Below, piece by piece: positions 1 through 7,770 of a stretch of 64,000 nucleotides of DNA. This DNA is from Streptomyces filamentosus (GTDB taxonomy: Bacteria; Actinomycetota; Actinomycetes; Streptomycetales; Streptomycetaceae). A program made the translations under genes and the position numbers. Location: NCBI RefSeq assembly GCF_014654895.1, contig NZ_BNBE01000003.1:710501-774500 (forward strand), written 5' to 3'. Each line of letters begins with the position of its first letter. The first letter of the stretch is position 1. The notes beneath the pieces are model-generated. The model had not been told where the DNA came from, did no database searches, and saw only the letters and a program-made list of their open reading frames with translations.

Positions 1-240
1 CACCTGTGGCTGCTCACCGACCACCGGGGCGTCGACTTCGAGGACGACGGGCTGCGCGACGGCGAACACCTCCGCCCCTGGATGACCGCCCGCTTCCTCA
101 CCCAGCTCGCCCGCACCGGCCGCCGCACCGTCGTCCTCACCGGACCCCACGAGGAGCGCCTCGCCACCGCCGTCGCCGCCGTCGACGCCCTCCTCGCCGA
201 GGGCCCGCGCCTCGCCGACCCCCTCCCGGAGCGCCGATGA
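1..240 (+). CDS. C-terminal end of a NadR-like P-loop ATPase, 5' truncated
   Basis: Reading frame open from the window edge for 79 codons. The peptide carries DDGLRDGEHL followed by RTVVLTGPHEERL and an alanine-rich helix. This resembles the C-terminal half of the NadR-type nicotinamide-riboside kinase/AAA_28 domain, as I recall that family. The P-loop would lie outside the window, so activity cannot be judged. Its TGA overlaps the ATG of the Nudix gene (ATGA, 237-240), indicating translational coupling. An NAD-salvage role is inferred from this resemblance and from the Nudix and ADP-ribosylglycohydrolase neighbours. Confidence 0.6.
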   Translation, partial: HLWLLTDHRGVDFEDDGLRDGEHLRPWMTARFLTQLARTGRRTVVLTGPHEERLATAVAAVDALLAEGPRLADPLPERR

Positions 241-974
241 CCACCCCGCCCCGCCCCGAGGGGTACGACCCCCGGGCCTTCGAGCCCTTCGCCGTCACCG
301 TCGACCTCGCCGTCCTCACCGTCCGCGCCGGCCGGCTCCACGTCCTCCTCGTCCAGCGCGGCCAGGAGCCGTACGCGGGCGCCTGGGCGCTCCCCGGCGG
401 CTTCGTGCTGCCCCGCGAGTCCGCCGGGACGGCCGCCCGCCGCGAACTCGCCGAGGAGACCGGCCTGCCCGACGCCGTCGTCGCCGGACTCCACCTCGAA
501 CAGCTCCGCACCTACACCGAACCGGACCGCGACCCGAGGATGCGGGTCGTCTCCGTCGCGTACACCGCCCTCGTCCCCGACCTGCCCGAACCGCGCGGCG
601 GCGGCGACGCGGCCGAGGCCCGCTGGCTGCCCTACGACGAGGTCCCGCCGCTCGCCTTCGACCACGACGTGATCCTGGCCGACGCCCGGAGGCGCGTCGG
701 CGCCAAGCTGGAGTACACCTGCCTCGCCACCGCCTTCTGCCCGCCCGAGTTCACCCTCGGCGAGCTCCGGGAGGTCTACGAGACGGTCTGGGGCGTCCCG
801 CTCGACCGCCCCAACTTCCGGCGCAAGGTCCTCACCACCCCCGGCTTCGTCGAGCCGGTCGAAGGACCGCCGCGCCTCACCGGCGGACGGGGGAAACCCG
901 CCGCGCTCTACCGGGCGGGCGGGGCCACCGCCCTCCACCCGCCGCTGCTCCGACCGGAAGGACGATCCGCATGA
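237..974 (+). CDS. Nudix hydrolase with C-terminal winged-helix region (NrtR-like)
   Basis: 245 aa starting at an ATG that overlaps the upstream stop. The N-terminal half is a Nudix fold with a complete Nudix box at residues 55-77 (GFVLPRE, then RELAEETGL). The C-terminal third (FTLGELREVYETVWG, then DRPNFRRKVL) matches the winged-helix part of the NrtR family, which binds ADP-ribose and represses NAD genes. Classical NrtR regulators often have a degraded Nudix box. Here all catalytic positions are present, so the protein could also hydrolyse ADP-ribose. Its stop overlaps the next start by 4 bp. Either a regulator or an ADP-ribose pyrophosphatase fits the operon. Confidence 0.85.
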   Translation: MTTPPRPEGYDPRAFEPFAVTVDLAVLTVRAGRLHVLLVQRGQEPYAGAWALPGGFVLPRESAGTAARRELAEETGLPDAVVAGLHLEQLRTYTEPDRDPRMRVVSVAYTALVPDLPEPRGGGDAAEARWLPYDEVPPLAFDHDVILADARRRVGAKLEYTCLATAFCPPEFTLGELREVYETVWGVPLDRPNFRRKVLTTPGFVEPVEGPPRLTGGRGKPAALYRAGGATALHPPLLRPEGRSA

Positions 975-1984
975 ACAAGCAGGCCGCCACGGGGGCGCTG
1001 ATGGGGCTGGCGCTGGGGGACGCGCTGGGCTTCCCGACCGAGTTCAACGACGTGCCCGCGATCCTGGCCAAGTGCGGGCCGTGGCGGGAGATGGCGCTGC
1101 CGGTGACCCGGGGGACCGCATACATCACCGACGACACCCAGATGACCCTCGCCTTCGCCCGGGGCCTTCGGACCGCCATGGACAGCGGCCTGCTCACCCC
1201 GCACCGGCTCGCCCGGCCCGTGCGGGACGAGTACGTCGACTGGTACCACTCCCCGGAGAACAACCGCGCCCCCGGCAACACCTGTCTGCTCGCCTGCCGA
1301 CTCCTCGACAGCGACCGCCGCTGGCAGGACGCCAGCCAGATCGGGTCCAAGGGCTGCGGCGCCAACATGCGGGTCGCGCCCATCGGGCTCGTCCCCGGCC
1401 TGAGCGAGGAACAGCGGGCGGGCGCCGCCCAGCTCCAGGCCGCCCTCACCCACGGACACCCCACCGGGCTCGCCGCCTCCGACCTGACCGCGCGGGCCGT
1501 GTGGCTGCTCGCCCGGGGGGCCGACCCGACCGGGCTCGTCGGGCAGCTGCGCTCGTACGCGTACGAGAACCGCGACCGCTACCACGAGCGGTGGCTCGGC
1601 GACCTGTGGACCCGCTCGCAGGACCCGGACGCACTCCACTTCGCGCGGCGCGGCTGGGACGAGTGCCTGGCCGTCCTCGAACGGCTCGACTCCGTGCAGC
1701 GCACCGCCGACCCGGAGCTCGACCCCTGCACGTACACGGGCGACGGGTGGATCGCGGAGGAGGCGCTCGCCACCGGGCTGCTCTGCTTCCTGCTCTTCCC
1801 CGGCGAGCCGCTGACCGCCCTGCGCCGGGCCGCCTGCACCCGGGGCGACTCCGACTCGATCGCGGCCCTCGCCGGGGCCTTCGCGGGCGCCCACCTGGGC
1901 GCGGACGCCTGGCCCGCCGAGTGGACCGCGCGGATCGAGCACCGGGACGAGCTGCTGGCGCTCGGGGCCCTCTGGGACGCGTGA
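971..1984 (+). CDS. ADP-ribosylglycohydrolase (DraG/ARH family)
   Basis: 337 aa, about the usual length for the family. The N-terminal GALMGLALGDALGFPTEF, TDDTQM (residues 53-58), GSKGCGANMRVAPIGL (125-140) and C-terminal RGDSDSIAALAG (D293, D295) are the conserved blocks. TDDT and the D-x-D pair form the binuclear Mg/Mn site that removes ADP-ribose from protein or other ADP-ribosylated substrates. The start overlaps the Nudix stop (ATGA). Released ADP-ribose would be a substrate or ligand for the Nudix neighbour; this link is inferred from context. Confidence 0.92.
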   Translation: MNKQAATGALMGLALGDALGFPTEFNDVPAILAKCGPWREMALPVTRGTAYITDDTQMTLAFARGLRTAMDSGLLTPHRLARPVRDEYVDWYHSPENNRAPGNTCLLACRLLDSDRRWQDASQIGSKGCGANMRVAPIGLVPGLSEEQRAGAAQLQAALTHGHPTGLAASDLTARAVWLLARGADPTGLVGQLRSYAYENRDRYHERWLGDLWTRSQDPDALHFARRGWDECLAVLERLDSVQRTADPELDPCTYTGDGWIAEEALATGLLCFLLFPGEPLTALRRAACTRGDSDSIAALAGAFAGAHLGADAWPAEWTARIEHRDELLALGALWDA

Positions 1985-2009
1985 GCGGATTCTGGAAGGC
2001 TGGTGTCCC

Positions 2010-2792
2010 ATGACGCTCACCATCGAGGCCCACAAGGCCGAACTGACCGCCGTGGTGGCCGGGGAGCCCGACCCGCTCCTCTTCGCCACGGTCTCCGGCG
2101 CCCACCTGTACGGCTTCCCGTCCCGCGACTCCGACGTGGACCTGCGCGGCGTCCACCTGCTGCCCGCCGAGGCGCTGGTCGGGCTCCGCGAGCCGGAGGA
2201 GACCCGGGACCGGATGTGGGAGCGGGACGGCGTCGAGATGGACCTCGTCACGCACGACCTGCGGAAGTTCGCCCGGCTGATGCTGCGCCGCAACGGCTAC
2301 GTCCTGGAGCAGCTCACCTCGCCGCTGGTCGTGCACACCACCCCGGTCCACGCCGAGCTGCTGGCCCTCGTGCCCGGGGTGCTCACCCCCCACCACGCCC
2401 ACCACTACCGGGGCTTCGCCGCGACCCAGTGGCGGCTCTTCGAGAAGAGCGGCGAGCTCAAGCCGCTGCTGTACGCCTACCGGGCGCTGCTCACCGGCAT
2501 CCACCTCATGCGCTCCGGCGAGGTCCAGGCCCACTTGCCGACCCTCGCCGGCGACGTCCCGGAGGCCCCGGCCCGGATCGCGGACCTGGTCGCCGCGAAG
2601 ACGGCCGCCGAGCACGGCACCGCCACCGTCGCGCCGGAGGACGTGCGGGCCGAGGTGGAGGCCCTGCACGGCGTCCTGGACGAGGCCCGGACGGCCTCGC
2701 GCCTCCCGGACGCGGTGAGCGCCGGGGACGCCCTCCACGACCTGGTGGTACGGGCCCGGCTGGAGGTCCGGCTAGAGCTCCTGGAGGGCTGA
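2010..2792 (+). CDS. RlaP-like nucleotidyltransferase 1 (DNA polymerase beta fold)
   Basis: 260 aa. The polymerase-beta signature reads GAHLYGFPSRDSDVDLRG, with metal-binding Asp42 and Asp44 and a third acid at Asp78 (EMDLVTHDL). The fold and the conserved N/GYVLEQLTSP-type block resemble the YcgL/RlaP family (PF10127), linked in comparative studies to RNA repair and nucleotide transfer. An SD-like GGAAGG sits upstream of the ATG, 25 bp after the ADP-ribosylglycohydrolase gene, so it is probably the last gene of that operon. The 3' end overlaps the opposing RlaP-like gene by 21 bp. The substrate is unknown. Confidence 0.8.
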   Translation: MTLTIEAHKAELTAVVAGEPDPLLFATVSGAHLYGFPSRDSDVDLRGVHLLPAEALVGLREPEETRDRMWERDGVEMDLVTHDLRKFARLMLRRNGYVLEQLTSPLVVHTTPVHAELLALVPGVLTPHHAHHYRGFAATQWRLFEKSGELKPLLYAYRALLTGIHLMRSGEVQAHLPTLAGDVPEAPARIADLVAAKTAAEHGTATVAPEDVRAEVEALHGVLDEARTASRLPDAVSAGDALHDLVVRARLEVRLELLEG

Positions 2793-3467
2793 GGCCCGGC
2801 GGGCGCGGACCAGGAGGTCCTGGACGCGCGCGCGGTCGGGGACGGCGGGGAGCGGGGAGACGACGAGGGCGTCGTCGGCCTCGTCCTGGAGGCGGTTCAT
2901 CCACGCCTCCACCTCCGGCCACGGCACCTCGCCGCGCTTGACGGCGAGCAGCCGCTCCCGGTCCCCGCCCACGTCGATCCGCAGCTCGCCGGTGCGCAGC
3001 AGGTCCCGGCAGCTGCCGAGCAGGCGCAGCAGGTGCATGGCGTGCTTCCAGCGCGGACGGCCGTACTGGCGGACGTCCGCCTCCAGCTTGCGGCGCTGGC
3101 CGCCCGCGTAGCGGACGAAGGTGCCGTGGGCCTGCCGGGAGAGGAAGGCGCCGCGCAGGGCGAGGAGTTCGTCGCCCCACGCGGTGGTGTGGGTGACGAG
3201 CGGGGAGTGGAGGCACTCCAGGACGTTGGGGTTGTTGCGGAGGGCCAGCTCGCAGAAGCGTTCCAGCTCCCAGCTGAACTGCTCGGGGGCCGGGCCCTCC
3301 ACGTGCGCCGGGGGCTTGTCGAAGCGCCAGAAGAGCGGCGTGGGGGCGAGGTAGACGCCCCGCGCGTCGGTGTCGCTGTCCTCGGTGGCCAGCCCGAAGG
3401 CGCGCGAGCCCATCACGCAGGCGTAGACGGTGTGCTCGCGCACCAGCGACTCGGGGGACGTGTCCAT
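2772..3467 (-). CDS. RlaP-like nucleotidyltransferase 2
   Basis: 231 aa, homologous to the convergent neighbour: GSRAFGLATEDSDTDARG carries the G-S and D-x-D (Asp32, Asp34) signature, and RNNPNVLECLHSP matches the neighbour's RRNGYVLEQLTSP. The third carboxylate seems to be Glu62 instead of Asp, by alignment with the other copy. It lies 10 bp downstream of the Rieske gene on the same strand, so it may be co-transcribed with that gene rather than with the NAD cluster. Two diverged copies facing tail to tail suggest an old duplication with inversion. Function inferred only from family. Confidence 0.8.
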   Translation of the reverse strand: MDTSPESLVREHTVYACVMGSRAFGLATEDSDTDARGVYLAPTPLFWRFDKPPAHVEGPAPEQFSWELERFCELALRNNPNVLECLHSPLVTHTTAWGDELLALRGAFLSRQAHGTFVRYAGGQRRKLEADVRQYGRPRWKHAMHLLRLLGSCRDLLRTGELRIDVGGDRERLLAVKRGEVPWPEVEAWMNRLQDEADDALVVSPLPAVPDRARVQDLLVRARRASALQEL

Positions 3468-3477
3468 GGCGGCCAGG

Positions 3478-3951
3478 CTACGCGAGCGTGATCGTCTCGC
3501 CGGAGACGGTGATCCGCTCGGCGGGCAGCGGGCGCGACGCCGGTCCGGTCTTCACCGCGCCGTCCGCGATGTCGTACTTCGAGCCGTGGCAGGGGCAGTC
3601 GATCGTGCCGTCCGCGACCTTGTTCACCGTGCAGCCCTGGTGGGTGCAGATCGCCGAGAAGGCCTTGAACTCGCCCTTCACCGGCTGGGTGACGACCACC
3701 TTGCGGTCCGCGAAGACCGTGCCGCCGCCCACCGGGATCTCCGAGGTGCTCGCCAGCGGGGTGCCGCCGGCCGGCGTGCCCGTGGCGGTGCCGGTGGGCT
3801 CCGCGGTGGCCGGCGCGCTCGTCCCCGTACCGCCGTCGCCGCCGCCCCCGCCGTCGTCCGAACCGCACCCCGCGGTCGTCGCCGCGGTCGCCGTCGTCAG
3901 GGCCGCCGCGGCGAGCAGAACCGACCTGCGGGGTGTCGTCCGTGAAGTCAT
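3478..3951 (-). CDS. Secreted Rieske [2Fe-2S] protein
   Basis: 157 aa from the ATG at 3951, chosen because the following MTSRTTPRRSVLLAAAAL is a typical export signal with an RR pair and a TAGC lipobox-like end; longer in-frame starts lack this. After a Gly/Asp and Thr/Pro-rich linker comes a C-terminal Rieske domain with CTHQGC and CPCHGS (two Cys and two His ligands plus two disulfide Cys). Such small stand-alone exported Rieske proteins are common in Streptomyces; the electron partner is unknown. It lies between DUF952 upstream and RlaP-like copy 2 downstream. Confidence 0.88.
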   Translation of the reverse strand: MTSRTTPRRSVLLAAAALTTATAATTAGCGSDDGGGGGDGGTGTSAPATAEPTGTATGTPAGGTPLASTSEIPVGGGTVFADRKVVVTQPVKGEFKAFSAICTHQGCTVNKVADGTIDCPCHGSKYDIADGAVKTGPASRPLPAERITVSGETITLA

Positions 3952-4006
3952 GCGGCCCAGCTTCGCCCGGTCCGCGCCGCCGTGCGCGCGGCACGCCGGG
4001 CCCGGC

Positions 4007-4351
4007 CTAGACCCGGGGCGCCAACTCCCCCGCACGGCCGTCCGCGCCGGGCCGCACCTCCAGGACGGCGGTCACCGCGGCCCGCTCGACCGGGCCGTAC
4101 ACGTGCGGGAAGAGCCGGTCGCCCGAACCCTCCCAGCGGACCTCCGCGGAGAGCAGGGACTCGTCGATCACCAGCGCCAGGAGCGGCCCCGGCACGTCCC
4201 GGTAGCGGGCGTCGGCGACCTCCAGCGCCGCCCGCTCGTCCGCCGAGCAGTGCACGAAGCCCTCGGCGGCCAGCGACGGCGGGGCGTAGGGGAGGGCGGG
4301 GGAGGCGGACCATCCGGCCCAGTCGGCGAGGGGGACGACGTGGAAGAGCAT
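4007..4351 (-). CDS. DUF952 family protein
   Basis: 114 aa, full length for DUF952. Conserved features include MLFHVVPLADW at the N terminus, SLAAEGFVHCS, the YRDVPGPLLALVIDE block and RLFPHVYGPV near the end. The His-Cys-Ser and HVYG positions are the family's invariant residues. The biochemical function is not established. It is upstream of the Rieske gene in the same direction with a 55-bp gap, so it may start a short leftward transcript. Confidence 0.85.
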   Translation of the reverse strand: MLFHVVPLADWAGWSASPALPYAPPSLAAEGFVHCSADERAALEVADARYRDVPGPLLALVIDESLLSAEVRWEGSGDRLFPHVYGPVERAAVTAVLEVRPGADGRAGELAPRV

Positions 4352-4461
4352 CCGCCCTTTCTACCCCCTCGCGTCCCCGGCCGCCGCGGCTACTCCGGGT
4401 GGCGGAACATCCCGGGATGGGTGAGATTGGGGCTGTTCCTCACTGGACGAAAGGCAGGACC

Positions 4462-4902
4462 ATGGCGGGAAACGATCTCGGCGGTCTCCTCGGCTCGCTG
4501 CTGGGCGGCGGGAACGGCGGCCAGGGCGGCGGAGGCGCCGGCGGCATCCTGGGCTCCCTGCTCGGCGCCCTCGCGGGCGGCGGCGGCCGGGGGAGCGGCG
4601 GCGCGGGCGGCCAGAACCCCCTCGGCGGGCTCCTCGACATGCTCACCAGGTCCGGCCTCGCCGACCAGGCCCAGTCCTGGATCGGCACCGGCGACAACAA
4701 GCCCGTCGACGGCGCGCAGATCACGCGGGCGCTCCCCGACGAGACCCTCCAGCAGGTCGCGCGGGACGCCGGGGTCAGCCCCGAGCAGGCCGCCGACGAG
4801 ATCGCCCGCTCGCTGCCGCAGGCCGTCGACAAGCTGACCCCCGGCGGCTCGCTCCCCGAGGGCGGCTCCCTGGAGGACATCATCCGGGCCCAGAAGCTCT
4901 GA
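4462..4902 (+). CDS. YidB-like (DUF937) protein
   Basis: 146 aa. The ATG at 4462 is preceded by AAGGCAGGA with good spacing; longer upstream reading is GC shadow. The N-terminal 55 residues are almost only Gly, Leu, Ala and Ser in LGSLLGG-type repeats, followed by the YidB core: GLADQAQSWIGTGDN, ITRALPDETLQQVA and GVSPEQAADEIARSLPQAVD. YidB-like proteins are small and of unknown function. There is no operon partner: DUF952 is divergent and tyrA begins 217 bp later. Confidence 0.85.
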   Translation: MAGNDLGGLLGSLLGGGNGGQGGGGAGGILGSLLGALAGGGGRGSGGAGGQNPLGGLLDMLTRSGLADQAQSWIGTGDNKPVDGAQITRALPDETLQQVARDAGVSPEQAADEIARSLPQAVDKLTPGGSLPEGGSLEDIIRAQKL

Positions 4903-5119
4903 GCGCCCCGGAAGCCCCGGGCGGCCCGGAAGCCCCGGGCGGCCGTACGCCGCTCCGCGCCCGCCCCGCGTCTCGCAGGGCGGGCGCGCGCACGGGTGCC
5001 GCCGGCGGCTGACTAGGCTGGACCCAGGCGTCGCGCAGCGATGCCCAGTCGCCGCGTACGCGATGTCCAGGGGCCCCGCCCCGCCCCGCCCCCGCCCCGC
5101 GCCCCAAGGACCCCGCCCC

Positions 5120-6208
5120 GTGAGAACAGCGCTCGTCATCGGAACCGGACTGATCGGCACCTCCGCCGCCCTCGCCCTCGCCGGGCGGGGCGTCACGGTC
5201 CACCTCCGCGACCACGACCCGGCGAGCGCCCGGACCGCCGCCGCCCTCGGCGCGGGCACCGACGCGGAGCCCGAGGGCCCGGTGGACCTCGCGATCGTCG
5301 CCGTACCGCCGGCGCACACCGCCGCCACCCTCGCCGGGGCCATGCGCGCCGGCGCCGCCCGCGGCTACCTGGACGTCGCCAGCGTCAAGGGCGGCCCGCA
5401 GCGGGAGCTGGAGGCCATGGGCCTCGACCTCGCCCCGTACATCGGCACCCACCCCATGTCCGGCAAGGAGCGCTCCGGGCCGCTCGCCGCCACCGCCGAC
5501 CTCTTCGAGGGCCGGCCCTGGGTGCTCACCCCGACCCGGGCCACCGACACCGAGGTCCTCAACCTCGCCCTGGAGCTCGTCGCGCTCTGCCGGGCCGTGC
5601 CCGTCGTCATGGACGCCGACGCCCACGACCGCGCCGTCGCCCTCGTCTCCCACACCCCGCAGCTCGTCTCCTCGATGGTCGCGGCGCGCCTGGAGGAGGC
5701 CGAGGAGTCGGCCGTCCGCCTCTGCGGGCAGGGCATCCGGGACGTCACCCGCATCGCCGCCTCCGACCCGCGCATGTGGATCGACATCCTCTCCGCCAAC
5801 CCCGGGCCGGTCGCCGACGTCCTCTCCGGCGTCGCCGCCGACCTCGACGAGACGGTCCGCGCGCTGCGCTCCCTCCAGTCCGCCGACGAGCAGAAGCGGC
5901 GCGACGGCGCCACCGGCGTCGAGGACGTGCTCCGCCGGGGCAACGCGGGCCGCGCCCGCGTCCCCGGCAAGCACGGCGCCGCCCCCGCCGTCTACGAGAC
6001 CGTCGCCGTCCTCATCAGCGACCGGCCGGGCGAGCTGGCCCGCATCTTCGCCGACGCCGGGCGGGCCGGGGTCAACATCGAGGACGTCCGCATCGAGCAC
6101 GCGACCGGCCAGCAGGCGGGCCTCGTCCAGCTCATGGTCGACCCCTCGGCGGCCCCCGCCCTCGCGGCGGCGCTCCGCGAGCGGGGCTGGGCCCTGCGCA
6201 CCGGCTGA
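5120..6208 (+). CDS. tyrA: Prephenate dehydrogenase with C-terminal ACT domain
   Basis: Oxidises prephenate with NAD to 4-hydroxyphenylpyruvate in tyrosine synthesis. I prefer the GTG at 5120 (362 aa) because AAGGA at 5106-5110 lies 9 nt upstream and the protein then starts directly at the Rossmann strand (RTALVIGTGLIGTS). The ATG at 5063 would add a proline-rich tail with no role. The GTHPMSGKERSGP block near residue 115 contains the catalytic-region His. The C-terminal 70 residues (ISDRPGELARIFADAG, VNIEDVRIEH) form an ACT domain, probably for tyrosine feedback. It leads the tyrA-cmk-plsC-der group. Confidence 0.92.
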   Translation: MRTALVIGTGLIGTSAALALAGRGVTVHLRDHDPASARTAAALGAGTDAEPEGPVDLAIVAVPPAHTAATLAGAMRAGAARGYLDVASVKGGPQRELEAMGLDLAPYIGTHPMSGKERSGPLAATADLFEGRPWVLTPTRATDTEVLNLALELVALCRAVPVVMDADAHDRAVALVSHTPQLVSSMVAARLEEAEESAVRLCGQGIRDVTRIAASDPRMWIDILSANPGPVADVLSGVAADLDETVRALRSLQSADEQKRRDGATGVEDVLRRGNAGRARVPGKHGAAPAVYETVAVLISDRPGELARIFADAGRAGVNIEDVRIEHATGQQAGLVQLMVDPSAAPALAAALRERGWALRTG

Positions 6209-6330
6209 CCCCCGCCGCCGCGGGCCCCGGCACCGCTGGGCCGAACGGGTGCGGGGGACTCGGTAACCTTGTAGGGGCCCCCTCACGCATCCGCCGGGGC
6301 CGCCGCTCCCGCAGGAAGGTCATCCTCACC

Positions 6331-7053
6331 GTGGAATCCGTGATCGTCGCCATCGACGGCCCCTCCGGCACGGGCAAGTCGAGCACCTCGAAGGCGGTCG
6401 CCGCCAAGCTGGGGCTGAGCTACCTGGACACCGGTGCCCAGTACCGGGCGATCACCTGGTGGATGATCAGCAACGGCGTGGACGTCACCGACGCCGACGC
6501 CGTCGCGAACGCCGCGGGCAAGCCCGTCATCGTCTCCGGCACCGACCCGTCCCGGCCCACCATCACCGTGGACGGCGTCGACGCCTCCGGCCCGATCCGC
6601 ACCGAGGAGGTCACCTCCCGGGTCAGCGCCGTCAGCGCCGTGCCCGAGGTGCGCGCCCTCATCACCGAGCTCCAGCGCTCCATCGCCCGCGGCGCCGAGG
6701 CCGGCATCGTCGTCGAGGGCCGGGACATCGGCACCACCGTCCTCCCGGACGCCGACCTCAAGGTCTTCCTCACCGCCTCGCCCGAGGCCCGCGCCGCCCG
6801 CCGCTCCGGCGAGCTCAAGGGCGCCGACGTCCGCGCCACCCAGGAGGCCCTGGTCAAGCGGGACGCAGCCGACTCCAGCCGCAAGACCTCCCCGCTCGCC
6901 AAGGCCGACGACGCCGTCGAGGTCGACACCACCGAGCTCACCCTTGACCAGGTCATCGAGTGCGTCGTGACCCTGGTGGAGGAGCACTCGGCCGAAGCGG
7001 AGTCGAGGCGGAGCGCGACCGAAGGCGCGGAGAAGCGGAGGGGCGGCAAGTGA
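6331..7053 (+). CDS. cmk: Cytidylate kinase
   Basis: 240 aa, typical length. It phosphorylates CMP/dCMP with ATP. The P-loop is GPSGTGKSS near the N terminus; YLDTGAQYRAITW and EGRDIGTTVLPDA are the CMP-binding and lid-region signatures. GTG start at 6331, preceded by AGGAAGGT about 10 nt upstream; the much longer in-frame ORF upstream is the shadow of tyrA. The last bases overlap the GTG of the acyltransferase gene (GTGA at 7050-7053), so the two are translationally coupled. Confidence 0.95.
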   Translation: MESVIVAIDGPSGTGKSSTSKAVAAKLGLSYLDTGAQYRAITWWMISNGVDVTDADAVANAAGKPVIVSGTDPSRPTITVDGVDASGPIRTEEVTSRVSAVSAVPEVRALITELQRSIARGAEAGIVVEGRDIGTTVLPDADLKVFLTASPEARAARRSGELKGADVRATQEALVKRDAADSSRKTSPLAKADDAVEVDTTELTLDQVIECVVTLVEEHSAEAESRRSATEGAEKRRGGK

Positions 7054-7694
7054 CCCAGCCCTCCGCGAAGGGGGCCGCCGTCGGCCGCCGCATCGGCATC
7101 GGGCTGATGTACGGCTTCTGGAAGCCGCGCGTGCTCGGCGCCTGGCGGGTGCCGGCCTCCGGCCCCGTCATCCTCGCCGTCAACCACGCGCACAACATCG
7201 ACGGTCCCATGCTCATGGGCACCGCCCCGCGCCCCGTGCACTTCCTCATCAAGAAGGAGGCGTTCGTCGGGCCGCTGGGCGGCTTCCTGGAGGGCATCGG
7301 CCAGCTCAAGGTCGACCGGGACTCCACGGACCGCCACGCGATCGGCAACGCGCTGGGCGTCCTGGAGCAGGGCGGCGTCCTCGGGATCTTCCCCGAGGGC
7401 ACCCGGGGCGAGGGCGACTTCGCCTCGCTCCGCGCCGGCCTCGCCTACTTCGCGGTGCGCTCCGGCGCCCCCATCGTCCCGGTGGCGGTGCTCGGCAGCA
7501 CCGAGCGGCCCGGCCGCCTGGTGAAGGGCCTGCCGGCCCTCCGCAGCCGGGTGGACGTCGTCTTCGGCGACCCCTTCGCGGCGGGCGACGGCAGCGGCCG
7601 GCGGACCCGCAAGGCGCTGGACGAGGCCACGCTCCGGATCCAGGAGCACCTCACCGACCACCTGAAAAACGCCAGGCGCCTCACCGGGCGCTGA
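7050..7694 (+). CDS. 1-acylglycerol-3-phosphate O-acyltransferase family protein
   Basis: 214 aa, starting at a GTG overlapping the cmk stop with a GGAGGGG Shine-Dalgarno. PlsC-family motifs are NHAHNIDGP (His46 and Asp51, the HX4D pair) and FPEGTRGEGDF (residues 114-124), followed by a VPVAVLGS strand. The family transfers acyl groups to lysophosphatidate in phospholipid synthesis at the membrane. No long transmembrane helix is obvious, as in other short actinobacterial members. The cmk-plsC-der order is conserved in actinobacteria as far as I recall. Confidence 0.88.
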   Translation: MTQPSAKGAAVGRRIGIGLMYGFWKPRVLGAWRVPASGPVILAVNHAHNIDGPMLMGTAPRPVHFLIKKEAFVGPLGGFLEGIGQLKVDRDSTDRHAIGNALGVLEQGGVLGIFPEGTRGEGDFASLRAGLAYFAVRSGAPIVPVAVLGSTERPGRLVKGLPALRSRVDVVFGDPFAAGDGSGRRTRKALDEATLRIQEHLTDHLKNARRLTGR

Positions 7695-7770
7695 GCGACA
7701 CTCTCAGTAGTGGGCCCACGGCTCCGGCCGGCCGGGACCACCGACCACGAATGATCAAGGAACGGACTTC

